Assembly (NCBI GenBank): GCA_964469165.1
Contig: CAYXXZ010000001.1
Coordinates: forward strand, 1-64,000
Length of the DNA: 64,000 bases
Reading direction: 5' to 3'
DNA from: CAYXXZ01 sp964469165
GTDB lineage: Bacteria; Pseudomonadota; Gammaproteobacteria; Pseudomonadales; Porticoccaceae
Of this stretch, positions 25,501-33,352 are shown in pieces (positions within the stretch are counted from its first letter, which is position 1; each line of letters begins with the position of its first letter). The position numbers were made by a program, and so were the translations under genes. The notes beneath the pieces were generated by a model. That model made no database searches and was not told where the DNA came from. It saw only the letters and a list, made by a program, of their open reading frames with translations.

Positions 25501-25606
25501 GCCGTAGCGGCAGGGAGTAGAGCGCACTGCCGCCGACCAACAGCAACAGCAGACTGACGACGATCGCCAGCACCGGGCGGCGAATGAACAGGTCGGTGAA
25601 GCGCAT
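22529..25606 (-). CDS. RND multidrug efflux transporter, inner-membrane pump subunit
   Basis: HAE1/AcrB-type proton-driven efflux pump, 1025 residues with the expected 12 membrane helices and two large periplasmic loops. Proton-relay residues are present: the Asp pair in GLVVDDAIVVVEN (TM4) and Lys in GLISKHGILM (TM10). The N-terminus MRFTDLFIRRPVLAIVVSL is typical. It is six bases after the adaptor gene and last in an operon TetR-DoxX-adaptor-pump. No outer-membrane factor gene is nearby, so a TolC-like partner must be elsewhere. Confidence 0.95.
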   Translation of the reverse strand: MRFTDLFIRRPVLAIVVSLLLLLVGGSALYSLPLRQYPAMESATIVIDTRFPGATQSVMQGFVTTPLAQAVATASGIEYLTSTSTQGRSQIRAKLVLNADADRSMTEVLAKVQEVKYRLPAGATDPVITKITDGASAVQYVAFVAEDMPIPAITDFATRVAQPLMTAVPGVASVEVIGGQTLAMRIWVDPDRLAARGLSAGDVAAALRANNIQAAPGQLKGAETALNITAATDLTSLDDFRQMVIKHGEGGLVTLGDVATIEIGGQNYDRSSISMGRRTVTLAISPTPDGNPLEIVAAIVALIPDIQRVAPPGLQVENQFDVAHFVNASIDEVTKTLVEAVVIVVVVIFLFLGSLRAVIIPVVTIPLSLIGTAALMLAFGLSLNLLTLLAMVLAIGLVVDDAIVVVENIHRHIEEGLSPVRAALVGAREIVGPVIAMTLTLAAVYTPIGLMGGLTGALFKEFAFTLAGAVIVSGVVALTLSPMMSSWLLDDRVNEGRFARLIEHNVNRLEDGYERLLGHTLAARPAVLLVGVAVLAGIALLFSGVKRELAPSEDTGYLYVSARAPQYANIDYTARNALAIDDIFRSMPEYARSFFNSGMDSPNNAFGGIIMKEWHERERGAGEVQAELNRRIPAITGVHATAFQAPPLPAGSGGLPVQMVLRSSDDFPALYAAMERIKGAAWGSGLFVFVDSDLAFDSPEARIAIDRAKAGELGVTMQAIADTLAVLVGENYINRFNWYDRSYDVIAQVPREQRLSPENLGQYYVKTESGELVPLSTVTSVEVRPQANRLPQFNQMNATTLSAVLAPGVTMGQAVDFLKNQEFPPGATIDWLGDSRQYVTEGDRLTVAFIFALVVIFLVLAAQYESFRDPLVILVTVPLAVCGALVPLYLGFTTFNIYTQIGLVTLIGLISKHGILMVAFANEIQVHENLDRTAAVRKAARVRMRPILMTTAAMVAGLVPLLFASGAGAASRFAIGIVVVMGMLVGTLFTLFVLPTIYSFIAKDHRAASASTRARELAEAEPAHS

Positions 25607-25612
25607 GGCCCG

Positions 25613-26746
25613 TCACTCCTCGCCAGGTTGCAGTTGCGTCACCTGAACCTGGGCGCCCGGCGGCACCCGCAGTTGCCCCTCGGTGACGACCACGTCGCCC
25701 ACTTCCAGCCCCCTGGTGACAATCACCTTCTCACCCGACCTGCGCCCGACCTCCACCCGCACATGATCCGCCTGCCCCCGCGTTTTCGCCTCCGGGCCGC
25801 GCACGACGATCACACTATCGCCCATGGCGGTGGCCTGGATCGCCGTGGGCGGCACCACCAGGACATTTTCTTCGGGCGGCAGCTCCAGTTCGGCCGCGAC
25901 GTGCATGCCCGGCCGCAACGCGCCATCGGGGTTGGACAACAACGCCTGCACGGCGATGTTGCGGGTATCGCGGCTGACGCGTGATTCGACAGCGTTGACC
26001 CTGGCGGTGAACGTCCGCCCCGGAAAGGCATCGGTGGTGACACGCACGGTGCCACCCTCGCGAAGCTGGGGCAAATGCTGCTGGGGCACGCTGAAGTTCA
26101 CGAACAACTCGCTGCTATCGCTCAGGGTCGCGATGGCGTCCCCCGGATTGAGGTACTGCCCGAGGTTGATCAGGCGGATACCCAGGGTGCCGGCGAACGG
26201 CGCGCGGATCTGCTTCTGGTCGATGCGCGCGTCCAGTTGCTGCACCTCGGCCAGGGCCTGGTCGCGCTCGGCGCTGCGCTGATCGAGCATCGCGCGGGAT
26301 TCCGCCCCGGTGGGCACCAGCGTTGTCGCCCGTTCCAGCTGGGTCCTGGCGAGATTGGCGCGGGCCAGCGCGGCGGCCCGGTCGGCCCGCTCCGGAGCGT
26401 CGTACAGTTGCACCAGCTTCGCTCCGGCCTCGACCTTCGCCCCCGCCTCAAAGCCGATGGCGACGACGCGGCCGGCGGTTTCGGGAGACAGCAACACCTC
26501 GCGGACCGCACTCAGTGACCCCACCGCTTTCAGGGACACCGGCATAGCCATCGGCGCCACCACCATGGCGGCGACCGCCACCGGTGGCCGCTCGGGCGGG
26601 ACCGAGCCGGCATTACGCCAGGTACGCCAGGCAAACAACGCCGCGAATATCACCACCACGGTGGCCACTGCGATCAAGGCGGCCCACGGCCGGCGCGGCG
26701 CGAACCCGCGGTCTTCCGGCCGCACAGGTGACGACGGGTTACTCAT
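25613..26746 (-). CDS. RND efflux periplasmic adaptor subunit
   Basis: Membrane fusion protein linking the RND pump to an outer-membrane channel. An N-terminal anchor helix (about residues 20-45) is followed by the lipoyl half-motif (LSPETAGRVVAIGFEAGAKV), a coiled-coil hairpin (about 110-165, ARANLARTQLERA), the second lipoyl half (KQIRAPFAGTLGIRLINLGQ) and beta-barrel. The N-terminal section is rich in Arg and Pro. The start overlaps the DoxX stop by four bases. Confidence 0.94.
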   Translation of the reverse strand: MSNPSSPVRPEDRGFAPRRPWAALIAVATVVVIFAALFAWRTWRNAGSVPPERPPVAVAAMVVAPMAMPVSLKAVGSLSAVREVLLSPETAGRVVAIGFEAGAKVEAGAKLVQLYDAPERADRAAALARANLARTQLERATTLVPTGAESRAMLDQRSAERDQALAEVQQLDARIDQKQIRAPFAGTLGIRLINLGQYLNPGDAIATLSDSSELFVNFSVPQQHLPQLREGGTVRVTTDAFPGRTFTARVNAVESRVSRDTRNIAVQALLSNPDGALRPGMHVAAELELPPEENVLVVPPTAIQATAMGDSVIVVRGPEAKTRGQADHVRVEVGRRSGEKVIVTRGLEVGDVVVTEGQLRVPPGAQVQVTQLQPGEE

Positions 26747-27099
26747 GGTTGACTTCCAGGTTTGTTGAACCAGCCCACGGCCACGGAAACCGACAGGACG
26801 GCAAGGGGGGCGACCGCGTGCGCGTACTCACCGTGGAGCAGCAAGGTCGCAAGAGCTGCGACCATGACCACGGCCCCCAGCGCCGCGCCCCACAAGCGCA
26901 ACGGGACGGAGAACACCAGCAGGATCGCGGCGGCCAATTCGAGGATGCCGGTCAGATAGTGGAACCCGTCCGGGTACCCCCAGCGGGCATAGTCGGCGGC
27001 GATCTGTTCGGAGACGAAGATGTTGCCTATGCCGCCGACCAGGAAAAATGCCGCCAGCAGGTACGCCAGGACCGCCTTCCACGACAGTTTATTCCCCAT
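26743..27099 (-). CDS. DoxX family membrane protein
   Basis: Four-helix inner-membrane protein of the DoxX/DoxD-like family (118 aa). Helices lie at about 8-28, 44-66, 70-88 and 92-110, with the conserved loop ADYARWGYPDGFHYLTG between the first two. Its role here is unknown; DoxX proteins are often tied to redox or quinone homeostasis. It overlaps the TetR gene by 11 bases and the adaptor gene by four, so it is part of the efflux operon rather than a chance neighbour. Confidence 0.85.
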   Translation of the reverse strand: MGNKLSWKAVLAYLLAAFFLVGGIGNIFVSEQIAADYARWGYPDGFHYLTGILELAAAILLVFSVPLRLWGAALGAVVMVAALATLLLHGEYAHAVAPLAVLSVSVAVGWFNKPGSQP

Positions 27100-27760
27100 A
27101 GGACACCTCCCGCGCCGGCGCCGCGCCCCGCAGGAACGTCGCGACGGCGTTATCGACGATCCGGTCGATCTCGGTGGCCGGCAGCGGCTGCGGGTCGAGA
27201 CCGATCAGCGCACGCAACTGGGCCTCGGCCACCACCATGCTCAGGAACTGCTCGGCAAGCGCCCGCGCGGATACCTGATTCGTGAAATGATGCTGTCGGC
27301 CATCGCCCTGGTGCGCCTCGATCCACGCCGCCAGGATATCCGCGCCCTTGCGGTGGCCGGCGCCCATGGCGGCTTGCGCCAGCTCCGGGAAGCGCCTGCC
27401 TTCCGCCACCATCAGCCGGTGCAGCGCCAGGGTGCGCGGTTGCAGAACAACGCCCAGCACCCGTCGCCCGAAGGAAGACAGCGCCTGTCGTGGATCATCT
27501 TCACTGATACCCAAGCGCTCCAGGGGCTTGGCGATCTCGTCGCACAGGTGCGTCACCACTTCGATGAACAGCCCCTCCTTGCCGCCGAAATGGCTGTAGA
27601 CATTGCGCCGTGAGCCACCGACACGAGCGATCAGATCATCGACCGCCACCGATTCAAAGCCGCGCTCCAGGAACAGGTCCGCGGCGGTGGCGGTAAGATC
27701 CTGAATGCGGCGTGCGCCTTTGGCGGTTCTGTGTTTCGGTGCGGTTTGCGGTTTGGCCAT
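27089..27760 (-). CDS. TetR/AcrR family regulator of the efflux operon
   Basis: TetR repressor with HTH VAVDDLIARVGGSRRNVYSH and FGGKEGLF (about residues 36-64). The start at MAKPQTAP (27760) is chosen because the first 14 ORF residues would run through the candidate operator. It is the first gene of the operon with DoxX, adaptor and pump, so it probably represses its own operon until a drug or metabolite binds. Confidence 0.87.
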   Translation of the reverse strand: MAKPQTAPKHRTAKGARRIQDLTATAADLFLERGFESVAVDDLIARVGGSRRNVYSHFGGKEGLFIEVVTHLCDEIAKPLERLGISEDDPRQALSSFGRRVLGVVLQPRTLALHRLMVAEGRRFPELAQAAMGAGHRKGADILAAWIEAHQGDGRQHHFTNQVSARALAEQFLSMVVAEAQLRALIGLDPQPLPATEIDRIVDNAVATFLRGAAPAREVSYGE

Positions 27761-27779
27761 GAGCCGCTCTTCACAAAAA

Positions 27780-27795
27780 GGTACGGAATAGTACC
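27780..27795. promoter_or_regulatory. candidate operator of the efflux operon
   Basis: Perfect inverted repeat GGTAC-ggaata-GTACC, ending 19 bases upstream of the TetR start. Position and symmetry fit a TetR autoregulatory site. Confidence 0.55.
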
Positions 27796-27887
27796 ATACC
27801 ACTTCGTGTTGTCGAGCGTTTTCCCAACAGCTATCTCATCCACCTTGCAGCAGTGGACGGGATGGCTCCGTATCGCGGGATCGGGCT

Positions 27888-28337
27888 CTACATCAGTTTG
27901 CGAACGACGCGCTCCCTTTCCGTCAGCACCTTCAGCTCCGTCAGGCATTCACGGTAAAAACCGCCGACAACCGCGCCCACATTTGCCTGGATATCGTCCG
28001 GCACCGGGTCGGCCTCTGAATACCACAGCACTTCGGTCAGATTCGGTTCGATGGCGAACAGCTGCATGGTGGAGCGAATGTTCTGCAATGGCAGCGCACT
28101 TGGCGGCATCAGCGAGTACACAATCCTGTAGTTGTCGGTATCGACCTCGAGCAGTTGTTCGCGGGACACGATGCCGCCTTCGAGATAGGCCACGCGGACA
28201 CTGCCGATCCCGTGCCCCTCGAGTTCCATGCTCTTGATTGCCGGACACCAGGGCTCCATTGCGCCGAAGCCTGCCACAAATGCCCAGACCCGCCCCACAG
28301 GGGCGGCTATGCGAATGTTTTCTCTCACGTATTCCAC
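27888..28337 (-). CDS. SRPBCC (polyketide cyclase/START-like) family protein
   Basis: Cytoplasmic helix-grip fold protein that binds a hydrophobic ligand. Typical family phrases are APVGRVWAFVAGFGAMEPWC near the N-terminus and the C-terminal long helix (GGFYRECLTELKVLTE). The 149-residue length is normal. It lies alone between the aldo-keto reductase and the TetR gene. Its role cannot be told from sequence; relatives act in lipid or polyketide handling. Confidence 0.82.
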   Translation of the reverse strand: MEYVRENIRIAAPVGRVWAFVAGFGAMEPWCPAIKSMELEGHGIGSVRVAYLEGGIVSREQLLEVDTDNYRIVYSLMPPSALPLQNIRSTMQLFAIEPNLTEVLWYSEADPVPDDIQANVGAVVGGFYRECLTELKVLTERERVVRKLM

Positions 28338-28397
28338 GGCTTGTCCTCTATCAAAGGGCCGAGTGGCAAGTTCTTTTTTGGAGACTGAATATTTTCT

Positions 28398-29456
28398 TCA
28401 TCTGTTGGATTGCCCAAATGAGCGGCCATTTATGGTCATGTCCCGAAAACTGTTTGCCTGGGCGTTTGCAAGAAAATCGGCAGGAAAATTCAATGTTGGC
28501 CTGGATACCTCGTCCAACCGTGCAAGCGCATCACTATCGAGCGTCACTTCCAATGCCGACAAATTGGCCTCAAGCTGCTCGACCGTGCGAGCTCCGATGA
28601 TAGGGGCCGTGACGCCTGGCCGCGATCGCACCCAGGCCAAAGCTATTTGGGCACAACTGAGCTCCAGCTCATCTGCAAGCTGATGAAGAACATCGAGAAT
28701 TGAGTGTACGCGCTCGTTGTCGGCCCGCGCAATCGAGTCTGCCCGCCCCACAGACTCCGCTTTCATATTGCCCCTGCGGTACTTTCCACTGAGTACTCCG
28801 CTACGCAGTGGCCCCCAGGGGGTGACCCCCATCCCAAGCTCGGCCGCCATCGGTACGAGTTCGCCTTCGACGGTGCGTTGAACCAGTGAATACTCGACTT
28901 GAAGCGCCACCAATGGTGCCCAGCCTCTAAGCTCGGCGATGGTCTGCGCGCGGGCAACTTTCCAGGCGAAAGTATCGGAAAACCCCAGGTAGCGAACCTT
29001 GCCGCTTTGCACCAAAGCATCCATCGCCCGCAGGGTTTCCTCAACCGGGCAGAACGGGTCTTCCCAGTGCTGCCAGTACAGATCGATGTAATCTGTTTTC
29101 AAACGGCGAAGCGATGCCTCGCAGGCAGCAATGATGGACTTGCGGTTAGTACCTCCTGCGTTGGGATTGCCTGGCTGCATATTCCCACCGAACTTGGTGG
29201 CGATGACGAGCTTGTCACGTCTGGCTGAATCATCACTCAAATAGTCGCCAATAATCTCTTCCGACCGCCCCCCTGTGTAAAGATTTGCCGTGTCGACAAA
29301 GTTTCCGCCACGCTCAATAAAGTGGTCGAGAATACGGAGAGACGTGGAAGCGTCAGCCCCAAATCCCCACTCTTCGCCAAATGTCATGGCGCCAAGGCAA
29401 AACGGACTGACACGAAGCCCTGAATTGCCCAATGTTACGTAATGGTCAAGTGACAT
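28398..29456 (-). CDS. aldo/keto reductase
   Basis: NADPH-dependent carbonyl reductase with TIM-barrel fold. The catalytic tetrad is visible: Asp in FVDTANLY with Tyr57-region LYTGGRSEEIIG, Lys in LVIATKFGG, His in IDLYWQHWED. The cofactor-binding C-terminus reads APIIGARTVEQLEANL. The length (352) fits the AKR11/12-like group. It is separated from the SDR/Rieske operon by a terminator, so it is its own transcript. It may reduce an intermediate of the adjoining catabolic genes, by proximity only. Confidence 0.9.
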   Translation of the reverse strand: MSLDHYVTLGNSGLRVSPFCLGAMTFGEEWGFGADASTSLRILDHFIERGGNFVDTANLYTGGRSEEIIGDYLSDDSARRDKLVIATKFGGNMQPGNPNAGGTNRKSIIAACEASLRRLKTDYIDLYWQHWEDPFCPVEETLRAMDALVQSGKVRYLGFSDTFAWKVARAQTIAELRGWAPLVALQVEYSLVQRTVEGELVPMAAELGMGVTPWGPLRSGVLSGKYRRGNMKAESVGRADSIARADNERVHSILDVLHQLADELELSCAQIALAWVRSRPGVTAPIIGARTVEQLEANLSALEVTLDSDALARLDEVSRPTLNFPADFLANAQANSFRDMTINGRSFGQSNR

Positions 29457-29512
29457 AGTTACCCCACATGTGTATTTGAATTCAAAGGCTACCGATTGTC
29501 CCAGGGAGCCGC

Positions 29513-29546
29513 GAAGAAAAGGAACTCCTCAGTCTTTGGAGTTCCT
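29513..29546 (-). terminator. intrinsic terminator ending the Rieske-SDR operon
   Basis: On the minus strand the stem AGGAACTCC ... GGAGTTCCT (nine pairs, nine-base loop) is followed by TTTTCTT. It is 25 bases after the SDR stop at 29572. Confidence 0.85.
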
Positions 29547-29571
29547 GTGTAATAGGTGTTGGATATATTTA

Positions 29572-30261
29572 TCACAGCTCGGCAAAAAGCGACCGGATGG
29601 TTAATTCATTGATGGCGACATCACCCGGCTCAAAGATCAAGTATTCGATTGCTCTGGCCACCGAGTCCGCACTCAACCGTGGAACGCTGCCATATTTCGG
29701 CATTTCGGTATCAGTTCCTCCCGGAGAAATGACTGATACGCGGATCTTCCCTGCAGTCTCCCTACGCAAACCTTCGCTAAGGGTATTGAGTGCAGCTTTC
29801 GATGCGGAATAGACCGAGGTTCCAGGCATCACGATACTTCCGGAAACCGATGACACGTTGATGATCTGCCCCGCCCCCTGTCGAAGCATGACCGGAAGCA
29901 CGGCGTGAATTCCATAGAGCGGGCCCTTGAAGTTCACGTCGATCATCTTTTCCCATTCGTCGACGAGTCCGGCCTCGAGCAAGGATACGGCCGCATACCC
30001 GGCGTTGTTCACAAGCACGTCGATGCGGCCGAAATGACGTACAGCGGTATCCGCAAGCGCCTCCATGTCCCGCCGTTGCGAGACATCCGCCTGAACCCAT
30101 ACGACGTTGCTTGCCAATTCTTCCGCAAGCGCAGCCAGCCGCTCGCCTCTGCGCGCCGCGATCACGAGCCGGGCACCCTTCGCCGCCAGCCGCCGCGCCG
30201 TGGCTTCACCCATGCCGCTGCTGGCGCCGGTGATGATGACGACTTTACTTTCAGTTTCCAT
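29572..30261 (-). CDS. SDR family oxidoreductase (1 of 3)
   Basis: Classical short-chain dehydrogenase/reductase, NAD(P)-dependent. TGASSGMG at residues 11-18 binds the cofactor; NNAG (about 85), the catalytic Ser of SSVSG (about 135) and YSASK (about 150) complete the active site. AARR after the second strand suggests preference for NADP. The start at 30261 has GGGAGG four to five bases upstream; the ORF opens six codons earlier. It is the last gene of the Rieske operon, 45 bases after SDR 2. Confidence 0.92.
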   Translation of the reverse strand: METESKVVIITGASSGMGEATARRLAAKGARLVIAARRGERLAALAEELASNVVWVQADVSQRRDMEALADTAVRHFGRIDVLVNNAGYAAVSLLEAGLVDEWEKMIDVNFKGPLYGIHAVLPVMLRQGAGQIINVSSVSGSIVMPGTSVYSASKAALNTLSEGLRRETAGKIRVSVISPGGTDTEMPKYGSVPRLSADSVARAIEYLIFEPGDVAINELTIRSLFAEL

Positions 30262-30306
30262 GGGCCCTCCCAATTTCACCCGGTGATGACATCTCTGCGG
30301 ACTTTC

Positions 30307-31164
30307 TTACGAATCGGACGGGAACAGTGGACGGAAGGGCGGCGCACCAAGCGTGTCCCGGTGGCTGGCCGGCTGTTTCCCATCCAGGTCGCGGATGCCG
30401 TGCTCGCTTGCGTACTCGGCGGCAATGATCGATTGACCGGACAAGGTCATCAGCGCCGGATCTTTCTGCAGGGCGACAAGAACCAGACCCGTGAATTCCG
30501 GCGTCTCGTACTGCGCGAGACGTTCCTCGGCGCCGTCCTTTCCCTGCCAGCGCAACTTGTTCATTTCGGTGCGCACTCTGCCCGACCAGATCGACACGGC
30601 AGCCACGTTGTGCGGAGCGAGGTCCACCGCCATGTCGTACATCATCTTGTCGCCGCCGGCCTTCTGCGCGCCATATGCCGGGCCGTGGAAATAGCTGACG
30701 GCGCCATAGAACGAAATGTTGGCGATCAATCCCCGGCGCTGGCGCACCATCAGCGGGGCACCGTAATAACTGGCGACATACGTCGAGCGGAGTCCGACAT
30801 CGAACATATCGGCCAACTCCAGGGAGCGCTCCCAAAAGCCGCCTTCGGCGGAGAGCGCAGCCGGCAGGCTGCAAGCATTGTTCACCAAGACGTCGAGCCG
30901 GCCCGACTCCTCTTCCACCCGCACGAACAAACGCCGTACATCCTCGTCGTTGGCGTGATCACACTGGACCGCGATACCGCGCCCCCCAGCGGCCGAAACC
31001 GCCTCGGCGGTTTCTTCGATCGACCCGGGCAGAGGCGTTCCACTGCCCTTCAGGGTTCGGCCACTAACGTAGACGGTGGCGCCAGTAGCTCCGAAGGCCA
31101 ATGCCACACCTTTTCCGATACCCCGGCTGGCGCCTGTAACGACAACGACGTTTTTCTCGCTCAT
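30307..31164 (-). CDS. SDR family oxidoreductase (2 of 3)
   Basis: Short-chain dehydrogenase/reductase of 285 residues with TGASRGIG at about 10-17, NNAC instead of NNAG near residue 97, and active-site Tyr-Lys in AYGAQK (about 165). The longer C-terminus and the insert before the Tyr (SFYGAVSYFHGP) resemble human DHRS1-like SDRs. The Gly to Cys change in NNAG is unusual but conservative. It lies between two other SDR genes in the same operon, with about 45-60 bases between genes. Confidence 0.9.
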   Translation of the reverse strand: MSEKNVVVVTGASRGIGKGVALAFGATGATVYVSGRTLKGSGTPLPGSIEETAEAVSAAGGRGIAVQCDHANDEDVRRLFVRVEEESGRLDVLVNNACSLPAALSAEGGFWERSLELADMFDVGLRSTYVASYYGAPLMVRQRRGLIANISFYGAVSYFHGPAYGAQKAGGDKMMYDMAVDLAPHNVAAVSIWSGRVRTEMNKLRWQGKDGAEERLAQYETPEFTGLVLVALQKDPALMTLSGQSIIAAEYASEHGIRDLDGKQPASHRDTLGAPPFRPLFPSDS

Positions 31165-31224
31165 GCGTTCTCTCCCAAACGGATTAAAAATATTATTATC
31201 GTTTGCGGCCCGCCGCTTGCCTGA

Positions 31225-31965
31225 CTACGGGATTTGTCTGGTGGGACGGATCACGATTTCATTCAATGCGACATGTTCTGGCTGAGATACCGCAAAAACA
31301 ATCAGTCGGGCAAGATCCCCTGGCTCAAGGGGATGCATTGCCGCCCGCATCTTGTCGAACTGCGCCTTTTTCTCGTCATCGAAGTGATCGAACAACTCGG
31401 TATTCACCAACCCCGGGTAAATAACCACCACACGTATGTTGTCGGGCGCCAGCTCCTTGCGGAGCGATTCGGAAAACGTCGCCACCGCGGCCTTGCTGGC
31501 GCTGTATGCCGCACCGCCGGGCAGGGCGGCCTTGTTGGCGGTCGAGGAAAGATTGACGACGGTGCCCGCAGTTTCGCGCAAAAGCGCTGTTGCACAACGC
31601 GTAAGGCTCACCAGCGCAAGTACGTTGGTGTCGAACATCAGTTTGACATCGTCGGGATGGGTGATTTCATTCGGGGCGCCCCGGGAAACGCCCGCGTTGT
31701 TGATCAGATAATCCAGGCGTCCCTTCCATTGCTTCACTTTCGCCATCAACGCATCCACGACCTGCTGTTGCGTGACATCGCCTTCGAACAACAGGAGGTT
31801 CTCTGGCTCGCCTGCCCGCGCCGCAAGTTCTTTCAGCCGTTCCCGGCGGCGCGCAACCGCAATGACGGACGCCCCTGCCTGCAGCAGGGCCTCGACAGTT
31901 GCCGCGCCTATTCCCGACGATGCGCCCGTGACTATTGCGACCTTGCCTTCGAGTTCTTTGCTCAT
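31225..31965 (-). CDS. SDR family oxidoreductase (3 of 3)
   Basis: Short-chain dehydrogenase/reductase, YdfG-like. TGASSGIG (about 12-19), VARRRERL (NADP-type), NNAGVSRG (about 91), SSTANKAALPGGAAYSASK (Ser and Tyr-Lys of the active site). The start is placed at MSKELEGKVAIVTG; the longer ORF adds 55 non-homologous residues. In operon with the Rieske genes it may dehydrogenate a dihydrodiol or reduce a ketone, which is inferred. Confidence 0.92.
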   Translation of the reverse strand: MSKELEGKVAIVTGASSGIGAATVEALLQAGASVIAVARRRERLKELAARAGEPENLLLFEGDVTQQQVVDALMAKVKQWKGRLDYLINNAGVSRGAPNEITHPDDVKLMFDTNVLALVSLTRCATALLRETAGTVVNLSSTANKAALPGGAAYSASKAAVATFSESLRKELAPDNIRVVVIYPGLVNTELFDHFDDEKKAQFDKMRAAMHPLEPGDLARLIVFAVSQPEHVALNEIVIRPTRQIP

Positions 31966-32026
31966 TGTCTTTGATCCCGTGTTCGTAAATTCTATGAATG
32001 CATGCCGATATTTGCGAGGAAATACT

Positions 32027-32767
32027 CTACAGAACCCCTTCGATCCTCTCGCCACCCACTCGTCCGAGACGGGAATATCCAAAGCGCTTTGCCACTTCTG
32101 CCGGGTCAAGTCCCACGGCGTCCAGGGCAATTTCCGAGGCGCCTTCTGTTCTGAGAGTGTCTAACGCATGGGAGATACGATCTGTGATCGTCGCCGGCGT
32201 CCGCCCCATCCCGATAATCGCAAAACTTCCGTCATCCTGGTTCAGGAACCATTCGAAGGCAATAACATCATCCTTGCCCACCAGATCGCGGGCAGACGCA
32301 TCGGCCAGTTCCCGGAGGTTTTGCATCTTGTTCGAAGTGATGGTTCCCGTTGCCACGATGCAGGCGCTCATGGCGGAAGGCCGCTTTTCCGCATTCGTGG
32401 AGAACGCGTCGAGGAGCCCGGCGATCTGAACGCCAAGATAGGGTACATCCCCCAGGCGGCCGCGCATTTGCTTCAACATTTCATCAGGCACATTTCCAGC
32501 GAGGCTCATCTGGCTCGAAGCGTATTCACGAAGCTTGCCGGCATGGGGCAGCACCACGCGCTGAACATGTTTCGCATGCGCCGCGGGCCCGTCATACACC
32601 TCGATTACCGTGCAGTCGCGACCATCCGGGGACAAGAACCATTCATAGCCAACCAAGCCATCAGATCCTTCCTTTGCAATGCGCACCACTTCCGCCAGGG
32701 TCTTGCGGAAATTTTCCGTTGCACCCGGGTTGATTGCCATTCGTACCACCATGAACATCAGATTCAC
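32027..32767 (-). CDS. duplicated dimeric alpha-beta barrel (ABM-like) protein, function unknown
   Basis: The 246 residues split into two related halves. Each starts with a beta strand and helix (MVVRMAINPGATENFRKTL; ACIVATGTITSNKMQNL) and has an EWFL motif (GLVGYEWFLSPDGRD; DVIAFEWFLNQDDGS) followed by a strand and a helix. This is the pattern of antibiotic-biosynthesis-monooxygenase/stress-responsive barrels fused in tandem. The GTG start at 32767 is chosen because GGAG lies six bases upstream. It follows the Rieske beta subunit and precedes SDR 3; it could be a small accessory enzyme or binding protein of the pathway. No family name is certain. Confidence 0.65.
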   Translation of the reverse strand: MNLMFMVVRMAINPGATENFRKTLAEVVRIAKEGSDGLVGYEWFLSPDGRDCTVIEVYDGPAAHAKHVQRVVLPHAGKLREYASSQMSLAGNVPDEMLKQMRGRLGDVPYLGVQIAGLLDAFSTNAEKRPSAMSACIVATGTITSNKMQNLRELADASARDLVGKDDVIAFEWFLNQDDGSFAIIGMGRTPATITDRISHALDTLRTEGASEIALDAVGLDPAEVAKRFGYSRLGRVGGERIEGVL

Positions 32768-32835
32768 TGCTTTCTCCTTCAATAAAGCCTGTCTGGAATA
32801 TGTGAATATTTTCGCGCCCAAGTGCGGAGCAAAAA

Positions 32836-33351
32836 TCAAAGAATGATGGTCAGGCGTCCCTGATCGGCCAACGTGTTCAAGTCAAGCTTGATACGCTTGT
32901 TCCTTATGCGAAAGCCATCATCCACTCGCAGCAGTTCATAATGGGCCTCACCCATATATCTCACGGTTTTGTCACCGCGACTGCGATACACGACAAAATT
33001 GGATCGCACATCGATGGCGCCGTCTGCGCGCTCATTGAAACGGATGTTGCTCGTCAGATGCCTCACTTTCGAGCGGGGGTATTCCGAGTGCGCATTCTTC
33101 TTCATGAGACGGCTCGCCCGGCTGACCAGCCGCTCCTTGTCATCGGATACGACGAACAGCGACGTTGCCGGGTCCGCCGCGAGCGGATCATCGGCATCCA
33201 GCGACGCGATGTCGTACCGCGCATCGTCGGTGAACAGGCTCGCCCACTCCGGAAAGCGCCAGTCGTCGAGAAGTTCGGCTTCGTGATACAGAAAGCTCTC
33301 TATCCTGTTACGCAACAAAAGCTCATTAAGCAATTTTTCGTCCAAGGCCAT
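32836..33351 (-). CDS. aromatic-ring-hydroxylating dioxygenase beta subunit
   Basis: Small (NTF2-like) subunit of a Rieske ring-hydroxylating dioxygenase; mainly structural in the alpha3-beta3 hexamer. Family pattern: FLYHEAELLDDWRFPEWASL (cut at about residues 17-40) with DDARYDI, and the C-terminal half with VRHLTSNIRF, NFVVYRSRGDK and YELLRVDDGFRIRNKRIKLD. The ATG at 33351 has AGGAGG six bases upstream and follows the alpha stop by one base, so the two are co-translated. At 171 residues it is typical. Confidence 0.93.
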   Translation of the reverse strand: MALDEKLLNELLLRNRIESFLYHEAELLDDWRFPEWASLFTDDARYDIASLDADDPLAADPATSLFVVSDDKERLVSRASRLMKKNAHSEYPRSKVRHLTSNIRFNERADGAIDVRSNFVVYRSRGDKTVRYMGEAHYELLRVDDGFRIRNKRIKLDLNTLADQGRLTIIL

Positions 33352-33352
33352 C

